NCBI GenBank assembly: GCA_016785225.1
Contig: JAFBJZ010000109.1
Coordinates: forward strand, 496,001-560,000
Source of the DNA: Psettodes erumei
Taxonomy: Eukaryota; Chordata; Actinopteri; Pleuronectiformes; Psettodidae
Direction: 5' to 3'
DNA length: 64,000 nucleotides
Every line of letters starts with the position of its first letter. The stretch's first letter is position 1. Below the pieces are notes generated by a model, which saw only the letters and a list, made by a program, of their open reading frames with translations, made no database searches and was not told the origin of the DNA. The position numbers and the translations under genes are program-made. Shown piece by piece: positions 36,262-49,600 of the stretch.

Positions 36262-37984
36262 CTGTCCATGGATGGCCTCATGGCGGGTAATCAGCACCTG
36301 TACCTCAGTGTGGGAGTCACAGGTCAGGGATTGGAGCTTTAAACTGCTCTTCTCCACCGCTGACACCACAAAAACAACTGCCACCACCAGTGGATATATA
36401 TGAATAGTCCTCCCAAGGAGACAAACACCTACGCTGCACCTGGGTTGGTCTCACCATCAGATCTGCTATGTTCTACATGCACAGAGGGAGTGGGTACAAT
36501 ATTGGGGTTTTTTGTTTTTTGTTTTTGTTTTTTGCCAGTGGCTCTTGTGGCAGTGATGTTTTAGGTCTGCAAACATTTCTCAGTAGCAGAGCTACAATGG
36601 TGGCTGAACTTTTGTCACTGGCTTACTTAACCTTAAATGAGGGCACCAGAGAGCCACATTTTTCAGCTAAAGGAATGTTACTGCTCCTGTACTACAGATT
36701 GTACAGCACTGTTCACACAATGGCATGAACTGTGAACAGTGTGGCCTTCTTGGGGACCACATACCCCTCAGCAGCAGCCAGCATCACTGTGGTCCCAACA
36801 CTGACATGTTCATGTGACCAATAATTCAACAAAGCTAATGCATTGTCATATTGCACTGTATGTGCACCTTCAGTCTACTGCAAATTGTAAATCCACCGAC
36901 AGTACAGTATGGATGCTCCTGCTATACCCACCATGGTTTAACTCCAATGAGATTACTTTTGCTTGAAGAACACCTCTGCCTCTGAGAAATATTTAAAGAA
37001 GTGAAACTCTAAATCTGCTGGTTTTCAGCCTTTTACCTTGTATACCCCCTCCTGGCGCATTTTTAAAAATTTCAAAAGGAAAGGAAGGAATACAGGTCAA
37101 GCCATACGTTTCATTCCAGCATGCTGCAGCTTTAACTAATAATGACTCCACTGACACATGACATTAAAATGTGCCCCGTCTTCAGATTGTATCAAAATGA
37201 CTTTAACCTGATTACATTCACATCTGGTATTAATATGTCTCCAGTTTATACATTGAAATCTGATTGCTTTGTCAATCCATCTTCAATTCATCTTGGTGCA
37301 TTTATTCCTGCACTTTCATGTGGTCAAGGATGATCACATGATGATTAAAGCTTATAGCGTGTAGCTCAAATATTTCATGAGCTTAATTAAAAAAGGATTT
37401 CCAATATAGAAATCTCCAACTTCTGAAAAGTATGTTCATTTACACATTCAGTACTTGGTTGGGGCTACTTTACCATGAATTACTGTACCAACAATTCTTA
37501 AATAACTGATAGGAAATGCAAATTTTTTTCACAAAATGCTATCTTTTAGATGTAACAGTACATTGTTTAGCCTTTCCCTTGTTTGAGTTGACAAAATGAG
37601 TTAACTGCAATATAAAAACAATTGGGAAATTTCTGGATTCACCTCCCTGTTTCCTCTGAAATGTAACAACCCATTCTGGTTTTAACATGGTGAAACAGCC
37701 GGGTACCCGCAGCCTCTCACCGTAATAAAGCTCCGGCTTCCGTGTTTATTTCAGGGTCAGCGGTGTGACTCTACTTGGTGCTGGCACTGTGGTCTTTTGC
37801 CTTCAGCCTCTATAGTAATAGATTGATTATTTCACAATAAGCTCCAGTGTTCAAAGTCCATCTTCATCTGCTTCAAGCAGTAAGGAACATCTGTTTCATA
37901 CACAAACACGTACATACACATATTTCACCAGCACACACTGATGCACAAACACATGCACACATATACACATAAACCTACTGAGGC

Positions 37985-38015
37985 ACACACACATGCACGC
38001 ACACACACACACACG
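37985..38015. repeat. Imperfect (CA)n tract
   Basis: CA units with TG and CG interruptions, in a CA-rich 100-bp context starting near 37900. Confidence 0.8.
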
Positions 38016-39059
38016 CAGCCTTTGTTGAGGGGTGAGACATCTGCTGTTTATTGTTCACAAATTATTGATAGCTGTAAACAGAAAGTTGAGGGGGAAACAG
38101 GCATTTCTCATGCTGATGAAATTTTCACGACCTGTCAGCTCATTCAAACTGTCGCTTTGTTACCGAGCAGGACGGCACGACAACATGAGTCGCATCCCTG
38201 CCGCGCATTTCCCACAGCGAGCAGAGAGGCACAGAGAGGAGAGGAGTGACAGAAACAGAAAAGGAAGAAGAAAAAATATAGTGAGGGACAGGTTGAGCAC
38301 ATTTTTTTTCTTCCCAAAGCCTTTTGTAATTGAAAAAACTCCTTTCTATTTCTCTTTCTATAAATGGGAGTGTAACATTGTTTCATGAAGGCCAGACTGA
38401 CATTGAGATTCTTTCAGATTCATTGAATTTAATGTCTCCTTGATCAAACAGAAACATGAGTAATTACTGTACATGTACAAGCAGGATGAGAGTTGTTCAG
38501 CATGGTAATAAAAAAAGAAAAATTCCAAACCATCGTAATTGCCCCACTATAATCAAATTATTTTGAGTTTAAACATGTAAAAGACATTTATTCTATATGC
38601 CCCTCTTACTCTCCAACATATGGCAAAACATGACGCAAGATTAGTAGTACTTGGAGATAAGATGGATCAGCCCACCACCCCAGGAATTACTGTCATAATT
38701 TATGCCTGCAGTCCACGAAATTTTATCTCTAATGCCAAGATTGACTGCTAACACAGGAAGCACTGTAGCCTCTATGTAGTGGGGCACAAATATAGGGTCG
38801 GGCAATCAGGGTGTGGTTACAGACATGCAATAAGAGTTCACTGTCTTATTTGCATGAACATGTTTTTTTCCCTGATCTTAAAGAGTAATTTAACAGCAGA
38901 CTCTAAAGTCGTCTTTCACTGCTGTCTCTTATTGAGATTTTATCTGCTACGCCTGTAACCACACCTCTAGCGGTGCCATGAAAAAATTACATTCATATGC
39001 AGTGTAAAGTTACTCCTCAACCAAGTAACTGAGTTGCGTAACCCTAAATCTTCTACTTT

Positions 39060-40560
39060 CAGCTGTTCCCTTCAGGGGTCGCCACAGCGGATCAACTTCC
39101 TCCATCTCACCCTATCCCTTACCTCTTCTACTCTCACATCAACATCATGTCCTCTTTCACTACATCTATATATGTTCTCTGGGGCCTTCCTCTCTTCCTC
39201 CTGTCTGGAAGCTCCATCTACAACATCCTCTTTCCAATATATCCACTGTCTCTTCTCAAAACCTATCCAAATGATCTCAGCATGGCCTCTGTAAATTTAT
39301 CTCCAAAGTGCCTGACCTTAGCTGTCCCTCTGATCTGCTCATTTCTAACCCTGTCCATCCTGGTCACTCCCAATGAAAACCTCAATATCTTCATTTCTGC
39401 CACCTCCAGTTCAGCCTCCTATCTTTTACATTGCGCCACTGTCTCCAAACCAAACATCATAGCAGGTCTCACTACTGTCCTGTAAACCTTCCCTTTCACT
39501 CTTGCTGTGATCCTTCTGTGACAGCTCTGATACTTGTCTCCAACTGTTCCACCCTGCCTACACCCTTTCCTTCGCCTCTTTACTGGAATGCCCATTGCAC
39601 TGGATGGTTGAACCCACGTACTTGAACTCATTCACCTTCACGACTCTACTCCCTGCCTCATCTGACCTCATCTGTCAACCTGTCCATCACCATAGCAAAC
39701 AAGGAGGGGCTCAGAGCTAAACCATGATGTCACCCCACTTCTACCCTGAACCCATCTGTCACTCCCACTGCACACCTCACCACTGTCATACTGTCCTCAT
39801 ACATGTACTACACCACCCTCACATACTTCTCAAACACTCCTGACTGCCTCATACAGTACCACAGTTCCTCTCTTGGCACCCGATCACATGCTTTCTCTAA
39901 ATTCACAAAGGCACAATGCAGCTCCTTCTGACCTTCCCTATACTTTTCTACCAACAGTCTCAAAGCAAAAATTTAATCTGTAGTGCTCTTTCTTGGTATA
40001 AAACCCAACTGCTGCTCACTGATCAATACCTCTTTCCTTAGTCTAGCCTCAATAACTTTTTCCACATTTTCATAGTGTGGCTCATCAACTTTATGCCTCT
40101 ATAGTTACTACAGCTGTGGACATCACCCTTGTTCTTGAAAATTGGCACCAATATACTCCTCCATTTCTGAGGCATCCTCTCACTCTTTAGGATTGTGTTA
40201 AACAGTCTGGTCAAAAAGTTCACTGCCCTCTCTCCTAGACACCTTCTTACTTCCTCAGATATATCATCTGGACCAACTGCCTTTCTATTCTTCCTCCTCT
40301 TCATAGCTATTCTCACTTGCTCCTTACTAATCCTCTCTATTTCCTGATTCGCTATCCTTCTTCCATCTGTCCTCCTCTCTGTCATATTCTTCATTCATCA
40401 GCTCTTCAAAGTACTCCTTCCACCTTCTCAGCACCCTCTGCTCACTCACCAAAACATTTCCATCTCTATCGGTGATCACCCTAACCTGCTGCACATCTTT
40501 TCCAGCTCTAACTTTCATACCTATCCATTATAAGCCTTTTCCTTTGCCACCTCAGCCTTT
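39060..40560 (-). pseudogene. RTE reverse transcriptase domain, catalytic box deleted
   Basis: The early motifs are clear in a 118-codon frame at 40394-40038: KAVGPDDI, then LGERAVNFLTRLFNTILKSE, then ILVPIFKNKGDVHSCSNYRG and IKLMSHTMK. Downstream, other frames show EKYREGQKELHCAFVNLEKA (around 39900-39960; normally VDLEKAYD), ELWYCMRQSGV, TVVRCAVGVTDGF and MDRLTDEVR (near 39660-39700). After EVR the copy jumps directly to sequence that normally follows the FADD box by about 80 codons, so the two key Asp residues are missing. The C-terminal part resumes with KGKVYRTVVRPAMMFGLETV (39490-39430). It is non-functional. Confidence 0.8.
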
Positions 40561-40781
40561 GCCCTGCGCTTTGCTTCATACTAATAATCTGCTTTCTTCA
40601 TCTCCCAGGCTATCCCACTTTTTTACCAGCTTCTTCCTCTGGATGCTCTCTTGAATCTCCTCATTCCACCACCAAGTTTCCTTATCTTCTTTCCTCTGTC
40701 CAGAGGAAACACTTTCTTGCCAGTTTCCCCTCACCACCTTAACTGTGCCTTCCCAGTCCTTTGGTAAGTCCTCACTACCCC

Positions 40782-41645
40782 CTAGGGCCCTTTGCATCTA
40801 TTCCCTGAACTCTCTGCAACATCAGCATCATCATTCCTCAATTTCCACCATTTATTCTTGGGCTTTATCTTTACTTGCTTCCTCTTCTTGGTTCCTAAAG
40901 TCATCCTACAAACAACCAAGCGATACTGCCTTGCTACACTCTTCCCAGGCACCGGCTTACAATCTCCTACCTCTTTCAAATTGTATTTCCTATACAAGAT
41001 ATAATTTTGTGATATAATCTGTGAGCACCTTCCTCCACTCTTATAGGTCACCCTGTGTCCCTCCATTTTCTTGAAATAGGTGTTCACCACAGCCATTTCC
41101 ATCCTCCTCCCTTCCAAATCCATGACCATCTGTCCTACCACATTCCTCTCTTTAACAACATATTTACCCAACTCCTCCTCATTCCCTCTGTTCCCTTCAC
41201 CAATATGCCCATTGAGGTCTGCACCACTCACCACTCTCTCCCCTTTGGAGAGACTTTCTATTACTTCATCTAACCTAGTCCAAAATTCCTCTTTCTCTTC
41301 CAACATCTAACTTGAGGGGCATATGCACTGTCTTTGTTCAACATCACACCCTCAACTTCTAGCTTCAAACTCATGATCCTGTCTGAAACTCTCTTCACAT
41401 TCAAAACACCCTACATAAACGTGTCTTTCAAGATTACCCCTACTCCATTCCTCTTCCTATCCACACCCTGGTAGAACAGTTTGTATCCACCATCAATGTT
41501 CCTGGCCTTGCTTCCTCTCCATCTAGTCTCCTAAAAACACAAAATGTCCACCTTCTTTCTCTCCATCATATCTGCCAACTCTCCCTTTACCAGTCATTGT
41601 CCCAACATTCCAAGTCACTACTCTAACATCTACCCTTGTGCCTTT
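40782..41645 (-). pseudogene. RTE endonuclease domain, broken
   Basis: The best-preserved piece is a 174-codon frame (41306 to 40782) that starts MLEEKEEFWTRLDEVIES. It contains GADLNGHIGEGNRG (normally a GDFNGH-type catalytic core), then NTYFKK, then VTYKSGGRCSQ, then SVARQYRLVV, where a His is expected in the final endonuclease motif. The residues beside the expected DYIL motif are also scrambled (SQNYIL). Upstream, 41307-41645 still resembles the N-terminal half but is split by stops. The enzyme would nick target DNA for target-primed reverse transcription; with two active-site blocks altered, this copy should be inactive. It continues into the reverse transcriptase part on the same strand. 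Confidence 0.75.
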
Positions 41646-41800
41646 CCTTTTGTACTGCTGCCTATGAACTCACTTTCCCCCTCTCCTCTTCGTTAGTCTT
41701 CGACTTACAGTAGTCCATTTTCCACCGGTACCCTGCAGGTCAACAGTACCGGAGGCAGTCGTTGTTAACCAGGGCCTTGACCAATGTGCCAGGCTTATCC

Positions 41801-43208
41801 TGTCTTTTTCATGGGACTCATATCAGCTGTGTGATACACTCAGACCCATCACATAAAGCATCTGATGTGTACTGACACAAAATAATGTAGAAATACTCCA
41901 GCTGTTGTAGAAACTGATGTTGTCCCAACTTTCGTTGTTTCAATTGATTATGTTTAGCTTCTTAGCAATGAATGACACAAAGAACTGAGCAACCCAAAGT
42001 AAGACCCAAGTAAGACATAACCAAACAAAGGTGACCATACATGTTTAAACAGTACAGATAAGTTGGGTTAAAATTGGGTTATTTTTAGCAACACTGCTCA
42101 TGTTTCCTGTGTTGATAGCTCTAAAAAGTGCACAAAATGTTTACAAAATATTTAGAATGTATTAGGTTTATCAGATTAATATCAATATATCTACCATATC
42201 AACATCAATTTTTATCCATTTAAAAAATCTATATTTAGGGAAGTAAATGTATAATTGTGGATATGTTGTGAAAAATCCCAGGGGTACTGTTTAGGGTCAG
42301 TCCAGAGACATGGCTCTGTTCAGAAGGTGCTCTCACAAAGAGCTTTGAAAAGTGGTGCTGGGAATTTGAGTTAACCCACAAACTGAACAAAAACCTTAAG
42401 AAGTCATGCTAGACACAAAAAGAAAGAAAAAAACATAGATTTTTTCAATTTTTTCTCTTTGGGGTTGTTTATCTCTCTCAGAGATATCCCCTTGCTATTC
42501 CTGGCTTCTTTATTGACTCCTGCAGCCACCTTTGTTATCTCCCCACTGTGCTGTCTGGAAAAAGTGGCCGCCTTAAGTGTTCTTTAGTGCCACTCCTGTT
42601 GTGAAGCTTATTTCTGAAACAACACCGGATAGAGAGGCAGTTTATGGTGTGGGGAGACATGCCAAGGAGATAGAGCCTACCTGCTTTTTACAGAAGAATT
42701 CACTTAAGAGCATTTGTGTTTAAGTGCGTGAGTGCCTATTGTTTACAGTCAACAAAAGCAGTACATGGAAACATTCAGTGCACAAAAAAGACAGTTCTAT
42801 TGGAGAAGATAAAGAATCATACTTTTATTGAACAGATGCTAGAAATAGAATTAAAATTAGGATGAAGGAAAGATGAGGCACCATATTTTCAAGTAAATGT
42901 TAGCTTTGCTCCTTTTGTATGTTATACTGTATTATAGTTGTTCTATTTCACATGCCTCACTCACAACAATGGTTGACAACCTTAATAATTTCTGGTGGTT
43001 GCAAGATAGTTGTGGAGATAATAAATGAAATCACACATTAAAAAAAGATAAAATATTTTAGACTAGGGAACGGTTTTTGCATTATGTCACCTGTATCAAT
43101 GATGTGATTTACCTTACAATTAGATATCATCGAGTGTTTATAAGAGTCAAATTATGTGTGCACAATCTGATTTGACACACCCATACACACATATAACAAC
43201 AACAACAC
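41801..43208. other. AT-rich unique stretch
   Basis: No gene or transposon recognised. A higher-complexity pocket at 42470-42670 has no coding frame. Confidence 0.5.
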
Positions 43209-43958
43209 TCTTGCAGAGCAATGCATAAAGTCATGCAGATACAGGTCAGGAGCTTCAGTTAATATTCACATCAGACATCAGAATGTGGAGAAATGTGATC
43301 TCAGTGACTTTGACTATGGCATGATTGTTGGGGCAGGTGGACTGTTTTGAGGATTATTGAAATGGTTGACCTCATGGCATTTGAGTATATGTGTAGTTCA
43401 CACTGAATGATGCAACAAAAACCAAAAAAAATAAGGACGTCCAGATCAGTTTAAGCTGACAGATGGGCTAACTTAGATAATCACTCTTTACAAGTGCGAT
43501 GAGCAGAAAAGCATCTCAAAATGACCATGTCCAACCTTGAGGTGGATGAGCTACAACAGCAGAAGACAATGTCAGGTTACTCTCCTGTCTGCCAAGAACA
43601 GAAATATTAAGCTGTAGTGGACACAGGCTCACCAACACTGGAAAATTGAAGACAAGAAGAATTGCTCTGGTCTGGTCTGATGAGCCTGTATTTCTGCTGA
43701 GGTACAAAGATGTTAGAGTCAAAAGCTTGAATTCATAGACCTCAGTGGTCTTCCCAGTCACCAGGTCTTAATCCAGTAGAAAACCTTTGGGATGTGGCAG
43801 AAATTATATGGTGCAATCATGTGAACATGGAGCAGAATCTGAAAGGAAATTTTGCAACATGTTGTGGATTGCATGCTGCCAAGAAGTGTGTCTCTTCGAG
43901 AGCACAGTCGGGCCCTACCCAGTGTTTGTTATTCATAATAAAGTGCACAGTGAGTGGA
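43209..43958 (+). mobile_element. Second fossil Tc1/mariner copy, internally deleted
   Basis: From GCAATGCATAAAGTCATGCA (43220) through CAGGTCAGGAGCTTCAGTTA to GTGATCTCAGTGACTTTGAC (43296) the copy follows the 5' part of the same Tc1-like family as the 12-kb copy. A one-base loss just after the start codon region (about 43283) shifts the frame. The block with the first catalytic Asp reads as WSDEP near 43675-43690. About 330 bp are then missing, removing the second catalytic Asp, and the sequence resumes at about 43746 with the SQSPGLNPVENLWDV block that marks the third catalytic position. The right end (TAATAAAGTGCACAGTGAGT, about 43937-43956) is a terminal repeat; the left terminal repeat is gone. 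Non-functional. Confidence 0.8.
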
Positions 43959-46900
43959 GATTTGGTTGACTGAAAGTAGCTTCTTATTTAGCTGAGCTTG
44001 GTCTGGTCTGTGAACACAACCCTGATGATCTCATCAATGTTTTTCATTACTGTGTCGACCTGTGTCAAGGCTTAGAGAAACCAAATTTATGACATATAGC
44101 AGATGGGCACATAGAATTCAAATGATTTAGGTATTTTCAAATTAAGGCGGATTTGATTTGTCAACCTGATTTGTTGTGTTGTTTTCAGAAGCCATGGCAG
44201 AATTAAAGTGATACTATATTATCACGAAACTGCAACGTGAGGGTTTGGGGTGAATGGTTGCATGTACCACCCATGTGACTTTCAAGTCTGCTGTGCATCC
44301 TGTCTTCTACCTGGTTGACAATAGTTTACTTAAGGCATGACCAGGATCTTCCCCTTATTCCTACCATGTACTTTTATTTGGCTAAACTTAACATAACCTT
44401 TGTTGAAAGAGGCAGCAGATATTTAAAAAATGGTCATTGTCAAAAATGTACTGTTATTTAGACATGGGAAGTTTGTGGTTGGTTGGACCTCTTGGTTGGG
44501 CCAGAGATGCTTCTCTAAATCTGACAAAAAGGCCAGCAATTGAACCAACCAACCTCAGTGTGTTTGTACCCTTTCCCCACCACTCTCTCGTCTCCATTCC
44601 ATCTCCTTGTTTCTCGAGTGGACACTGGGATTCTTAAGGATGTGTGTTGTTAATAATTCAGCCTGAAGGATGGATTTTGGTCTTCATTTGCAGTAGGAAA
44701 TGCCTTGCTCCACTGAACAATGCACTCACGCCCAGGCGCCTGACGTGTCTTGAGAGGCAGAAATAGGAAAAGCCTTTTCCCCTTCAATGGCTGCTTTCAA
44801 ATGCAGGGTGTGCATGGAAAAAAAAACTTGGGGAAGAAAATGGACAAGAAAGGCAGGTGCACTGATTTTTGTTTCTTTTCTTTGCATTTGCTGAATACAC
44901 AGCCCTCGCAAGCCAGTCATTGAGGACATTTTCAATGTGCAGGTACAAGGTACCGGAAGAGCATGGTCATTTATTCAAATATCCTTTTTCCTCACTTTAA
45001 AGCACCTTTGATAAATTTGTAGGTCATTTGTGTTCAATTTCCTCTTTCCATCTCTCTGTATTTTTGTGTTTTCATTTTTTTCCTGTTTCATGAAACATTT
45101 TCATGTGGTGACACTTTAGTATCTGTGGGTTTTGAAGGGCAGGGCGATCAGGGAGAAATGTCGACTCCCATGTGTCATACATTATGGCACAGAACTCATT
45201 TCCTACCTGGGTTTAACAGTGTCTGTGTCCTCTGAGAGGTGAGACAATATGAGAGACACATCAGGAGCTTCTGCGTGTTTGTGCATGCATTGGGATTTGG
45301 AGAGAAACAAGACCAAATGAGGCCAGAGAGAAATAAGAAAAATTCATGTGTCCTCCAATACAATATTCAATGTCACTGTGGCATTATGTCAGAGACATTT
45401 TGGAACATGTTGGACTGAATTTCGTTGTGTTAAAAATCTGCAAAGAACTTTTTAAAGCTGTTGAAAACTAACTGTTAGAAATCCTAGATTCATTCAACAA
45501 AGTCAAAATAAATGTCAAAATAAGTACTTTGCCGTGACCTTCTAAAATGTCATGTTTTCTCATCTACTCCCCACTGCCCCCTACTGCCATTTTACAGCTA
45601 CATTGGCTGCAAAATTGCATTGTTTTTCCAAAAAAGTAGCAAATGGACGTTATTTGATTAGCTACAGCTATGGTAACCATTTGATTGGGCTTAGGCAACT
45701 GAAAATAAAATTTTATTTTGGCCAAGGAACCTTCATCATCAAGGTTTCTACTTGGTTATAGCTTGGGGAAGACTGTGGTACATTTTAAAGCAAACTACTG
45801 ACTGGTGGTAGGAAACTGGATGCCAACACTGGTCACCTGTATCCCTATGTCTTTTACCTCAGATGTGTTGCCGTGCTGTAAAAACACACTTTCATTTTTG
45901 TGGCCCTGTGCCTGTTGCATCAACACAGACTTGGACTTTGTTGGAAAGCTGGTCCCTGCACTTGGCTTCCCCCTCCTGAGCTCAGTTATAGCATTGCATG
46001 CAATAGTTTTCATATGCACAGATGTTTGTGGAGACTGAATTGGGGCATTGGAAAATTACTTCGAAAGTGTTTTTTTTTTGTTTTACATTTTTTAAAAATA
46101 TATTCATTTTGAATATTCTGACATAATTTAAATATTTAGTGTGTAGAACTATTTAGTAGATATTCTTTTAGTTAATGATGTTAAATACTGTAATACTGCT
46201 TTTTAATATACCTTTTAGTTGGGTTCTGCTTTTTATCATTTTAATATATTTTCCTCTCAATTAATAAAGGTGAAGGGTTCTTTATTAATCAAGAATATTT
46301 TATAGGAAAGGCCTTGAATCATGACATGGTATGTTGTAGTCATGTACATTTTTGCCTCTGATTGTCTGTCATTGCACACTACTGGTGTTAAGTGAACTAC
46401 TTAGACTGTAGGCCATATTGAATAAGACTATTTGAGAGGCACAAGCAATAAATGGAAGAAATACAAAAACATGACATTTGGCCGCAGACTGAAAAGATAA
46501 ATTGCTTTGAGACAAAACTGTATAAAAACTATACAACATTTATGTCAACATCACTTACACCTGTGTGTAAAAGTATTAACTGTTCAAAATTGTTTTTTGT
46601 TGACCATAAATCTTGCACATTTCCTACATAGTGGTAATATTTTTTTATCTATTAAAATTGCTTTTCATTCTACCAATGGGAAAACCCCTGAGAAGTAGAG
46701 CAAAAACAAAATGTGCTGCTCTTTAAAGGATGACATGATTGGAGCCCAGCGGCACTTTGTTTTTGCTTTGTGCTATTCACTGTATCAAAGATAAAATATT
46801 TATTCTATCACAAGCAGCATAAACAATTGCAGTATTTCCAGGCCATTTGCCCCCTCTGGCTTTTAGAGACAGCCTCCAACAAATAGCAGATGTCCCACAT

Positions 46901-49600
46901 CAGATGAACAAAGTTATCAATTATGAATCAAGTTCATTTGAATTTGCTGTTGCATATTAGGGTACTCTTCGATTCATTTATAACATTCATCAAGAGTGAG
47001 TGATGCAACAGATTTCCCCTACAGTGCCCATCGCTGTAGCCCCAGGGAACATGAGGCTGATTTGTGATTATAAAATCCACAAAGGCAAAGTGTGATGGCA
47101 CAGTTTTATGAAAGAACACACTACCCACTGTGTCTTAATGAGGTGACAGCTATGAGCCCATTCACTGTCTCATTTACAGTATACTGTGCAATTTTCCTAC
47201 TTTAATCAAGCCTCAAGTGGAAGCAACAGAGTTCTGCTGTTCCACTCACATATGTTAAATAAGGGCTGTGCAATAGTTGCCTTTTTAACATATTTTAATT
47301 ACATATTTTACTACCCCTGTAAATCAATTTAATGAATTAACTTTTACCCATAGTATTGCATAGTTATAGATCAGTTTTAAATTAAGATGACATTTCTTGA
47401 TGTTTTTTTTATTTAACATTGAATAATAATGTGACATGGTTCTTCATAGCGCACATACAGAGAATTTTCACCATATTGTGTAGTTTCTTAATGTTCCGTT
47501 GTTCATTAAACACTACAGTATAGTTTACTCTGACCGGCTTTCAGTAACCTCCCTGTCCAGCAATACACAGTGGACAGGAAAAGTTCATGACGAGCTGGTA
47601 AAGTTCATCATATGGAAAGAAACTTGACTTCAATAGGATGATCCTGTTGCTCTGTACTGGCTGGATGTGTAACCTGGTTAATCATTAAGATTTATACAAA
47701 CCAAAAGTGAGTGGTTTCAGAAACTAAGTTAGAAACAAAATAATAGTTACATTGAAAATAGTCTCACACATAAGAAACTTTAGTGAAATAGTTTTTTGTG
47801 TATACTGAACACTAAAAAAAGGTTCTATGCAGAACTATGTTGTATTGTTAAAGCGTTAACCCATGGATTGAGGATGTCTTTCTTTTGCACTTTCACTATA
47901 GGATCAGTACCGTACTGTTTGAAATCAAATACAATTCTTTTTAAACAAAATAAAAAATCTAATCAAAATAAAAATTTCCTGCAGAACAAAACAAATGTTT
48001 GAAAAATCTGGTCATCTAGCCTATGCTAGCAGGGGCATATTCCTGGAAACAGGTTTAGCTGTCTGACATCACACTTTGACGTTTACGTTGAACGTTAGTT
48101 TGTTACCCAATCCCTGTCTGGACCAACGGTAGTCAGTCATCAGAGATTGGATAGAGAGCTTCCTCTGTCACTGTTGGATTCACCCTCAGTCTGTGTGTGG
48201 ACATGAAGACAAGTGTCAGGTTGTTCATCAGTTCCCTGCGCTAGAACTTTTAGCATGAATTAATCACTGTACCAAAAAGTGTGAAGCTTTAGACTGGGTC
48301 AAAAGGTTTAGACAGGAAAAATAATTTCTCGTGGTGTGTCTCGCTGATGGGACATAGTTATCGTATCATATTGTTGATTATGTGATATGTTTAAATGAGA
48401 AGGATGTACTCTCCTGAAAAGCTATCATTCAAATATAAATTCATATCAAACTGAATTAAAAGTAGTTTCAGTAAGTAGTCAGTAAAACTGAGTTTTTGAA
48501 TATAGGCTACTTATAGTTTTAACTTGTTTTAAAAGAAGTATCAGTAACTACATTTAAATATACTACATGTTGATACAGTTTCATGTAGTTTCATTCAGTG
48601 CAGTTGAGAAATATATTTAAATGGAAAATGGAAATCCAAAAATGTACACTGTATTAACATAGTCGTACATATTTTCCGACACCAAAATCATGAGGCTTTA
48701 CCTGGGTCAGACTATGAGGTTATAATCATAGAATTTATACATTTCCTGTTGGATCTATATTTTCAAAACAAAACATACAGATTGGCTTATCATTGTACTG
48801 GTACAATGTTATGAAAGCTGCTAACAGTGGAAACCATCATCCCTTTTGGCCAAACTTTGATTAATTCAGTGTTAAATCCATAGACTTGGACAGTTTTGTA
48901 TATTAGTGATTTCTGGCAAATGTAGTGGGAGCTGCATCCAGCTAACTGACCTCTCTCCCCTCTCCCTCTCACCTCACCTTCATGGAGACAAACCAGGACA
49001 GGACAAACAGCGAGACAGTGAGAACACCACTAATGTTGACTCGATGAGGACCAAATCAGACATATTTAGAGGTGTACATTCAGACTCACCTATAGTGATT
49101 TTCAAAGACCTTGACAAGGGACGGTGTTGGCCCTTCATGTGAGGAAAACAGATCATAAAATGCAACTGTCTTGCAAGTGTTCTTCACAAAGTCTCAGAAA
49201 AACTTGCTTGTCATTTCAGTGTTGTGAACAGTAAAATGTTACAATGGGCTTAATTTTGGATTGAGATCCTAACCATTGTAACTTGATATGCATTAACCAA
49301 TAATGTCACTTGGGTTATTATGGGTGTTAACATGTAACGGTTTGTCTCATTTTATAGGAAGACATTAGACAGATAGTCTCATGATTATATGCTAAAGGTT
49401 TGAACATATGTTAGAATTTAAATCTACAGAATAGAACTCGCTTCTACAAAGATGCCCTGCCCCTGGTCACCGCTTTCCTCTTGGCCAAATGATTTTGAGC
49501 TGTGATTTATGAGCTGTGATCAATGATCCAGAGCTCTCAAATTCCTGTTTTCAAATTGATAATAATATGTTGCTCCCTCTATATCTCTATTTTTGACTTT
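43959..49600. other. Long unique non-coding stretch
   Basis: No gene recognised. The block 46730-47160 is listed separately as possibly regulatory. On the minus strand, 49139-49097 has a pyrimidine-rich acceptor-like CCTCACATGAAG and a donor TATAG|GTGAGT enclosing 43 nt, probably by chance. Several AT-rich runs are present (46070-46290, 47280-47420). Confidence 0.45.
46730..47160. promoter_or_regulatory. Candidate conserved non-coding block
   Basis: High-complexity sequence with SOX-like sites (AAACAATTG at about 46820, GAACAAAGTTATC at about 46907), TAAT/ATTA cores and TATAAAATCC, without a coding frame or repeat family. It resembles vertebrate enhancers in composition. Conservation untested. 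Confidence 0.25.

Larger units (their letters stand above)
31045..39045. other. Long unique non-coding stretch with several microsatellites
   Basis: Eight kilobases without a recognisable gene. Microsatellites lie at 33121-33149 (GT then G run), 34056-34081, 36210-36261 and 37985-38015. CpG-richer, high-complexity pockets at 31590-31760, 37670-37790 and 38130-38240 might be regulatory. A pyrimidine tract ending in CTGCAG at 36066 resembles an acceptor but has no matching exon frame. Confidence 0.5.
39046..41800 (-). mobile_element. Inactivated RTE-type LINE, nearly full length
   Basis: The minus strand reads 5' to 3' from about 41800 to 39046. It carries an apurinic-type endonuclease followed by a reverse transcriptase, the single-ORF layout of the RTE group. 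The 5' region (41700-41800) has the GTACCGGTGGAAAATGG block typical of the family. The 3' end (39046-39085) is the complement of CTTTCAGCTGTTCCCTTCAG plus GGGTCGCCACAGCGG, a hallmark 3' terminus of this fish LINE. Many stops and frameshifts, and loss of the reverse transcriptase catalytic segment, make it dead. It is a single long insertion without obvious flanking target duplication. Confidence 0.85.

Noticed and set aside
49097..49139. A 43-nt minus-strand exon between CCTCACATGAAG and GTGAGT
   Set aside because: The acceptor is weak, the length is not a multiple of three, and the peptide is unrecognised.
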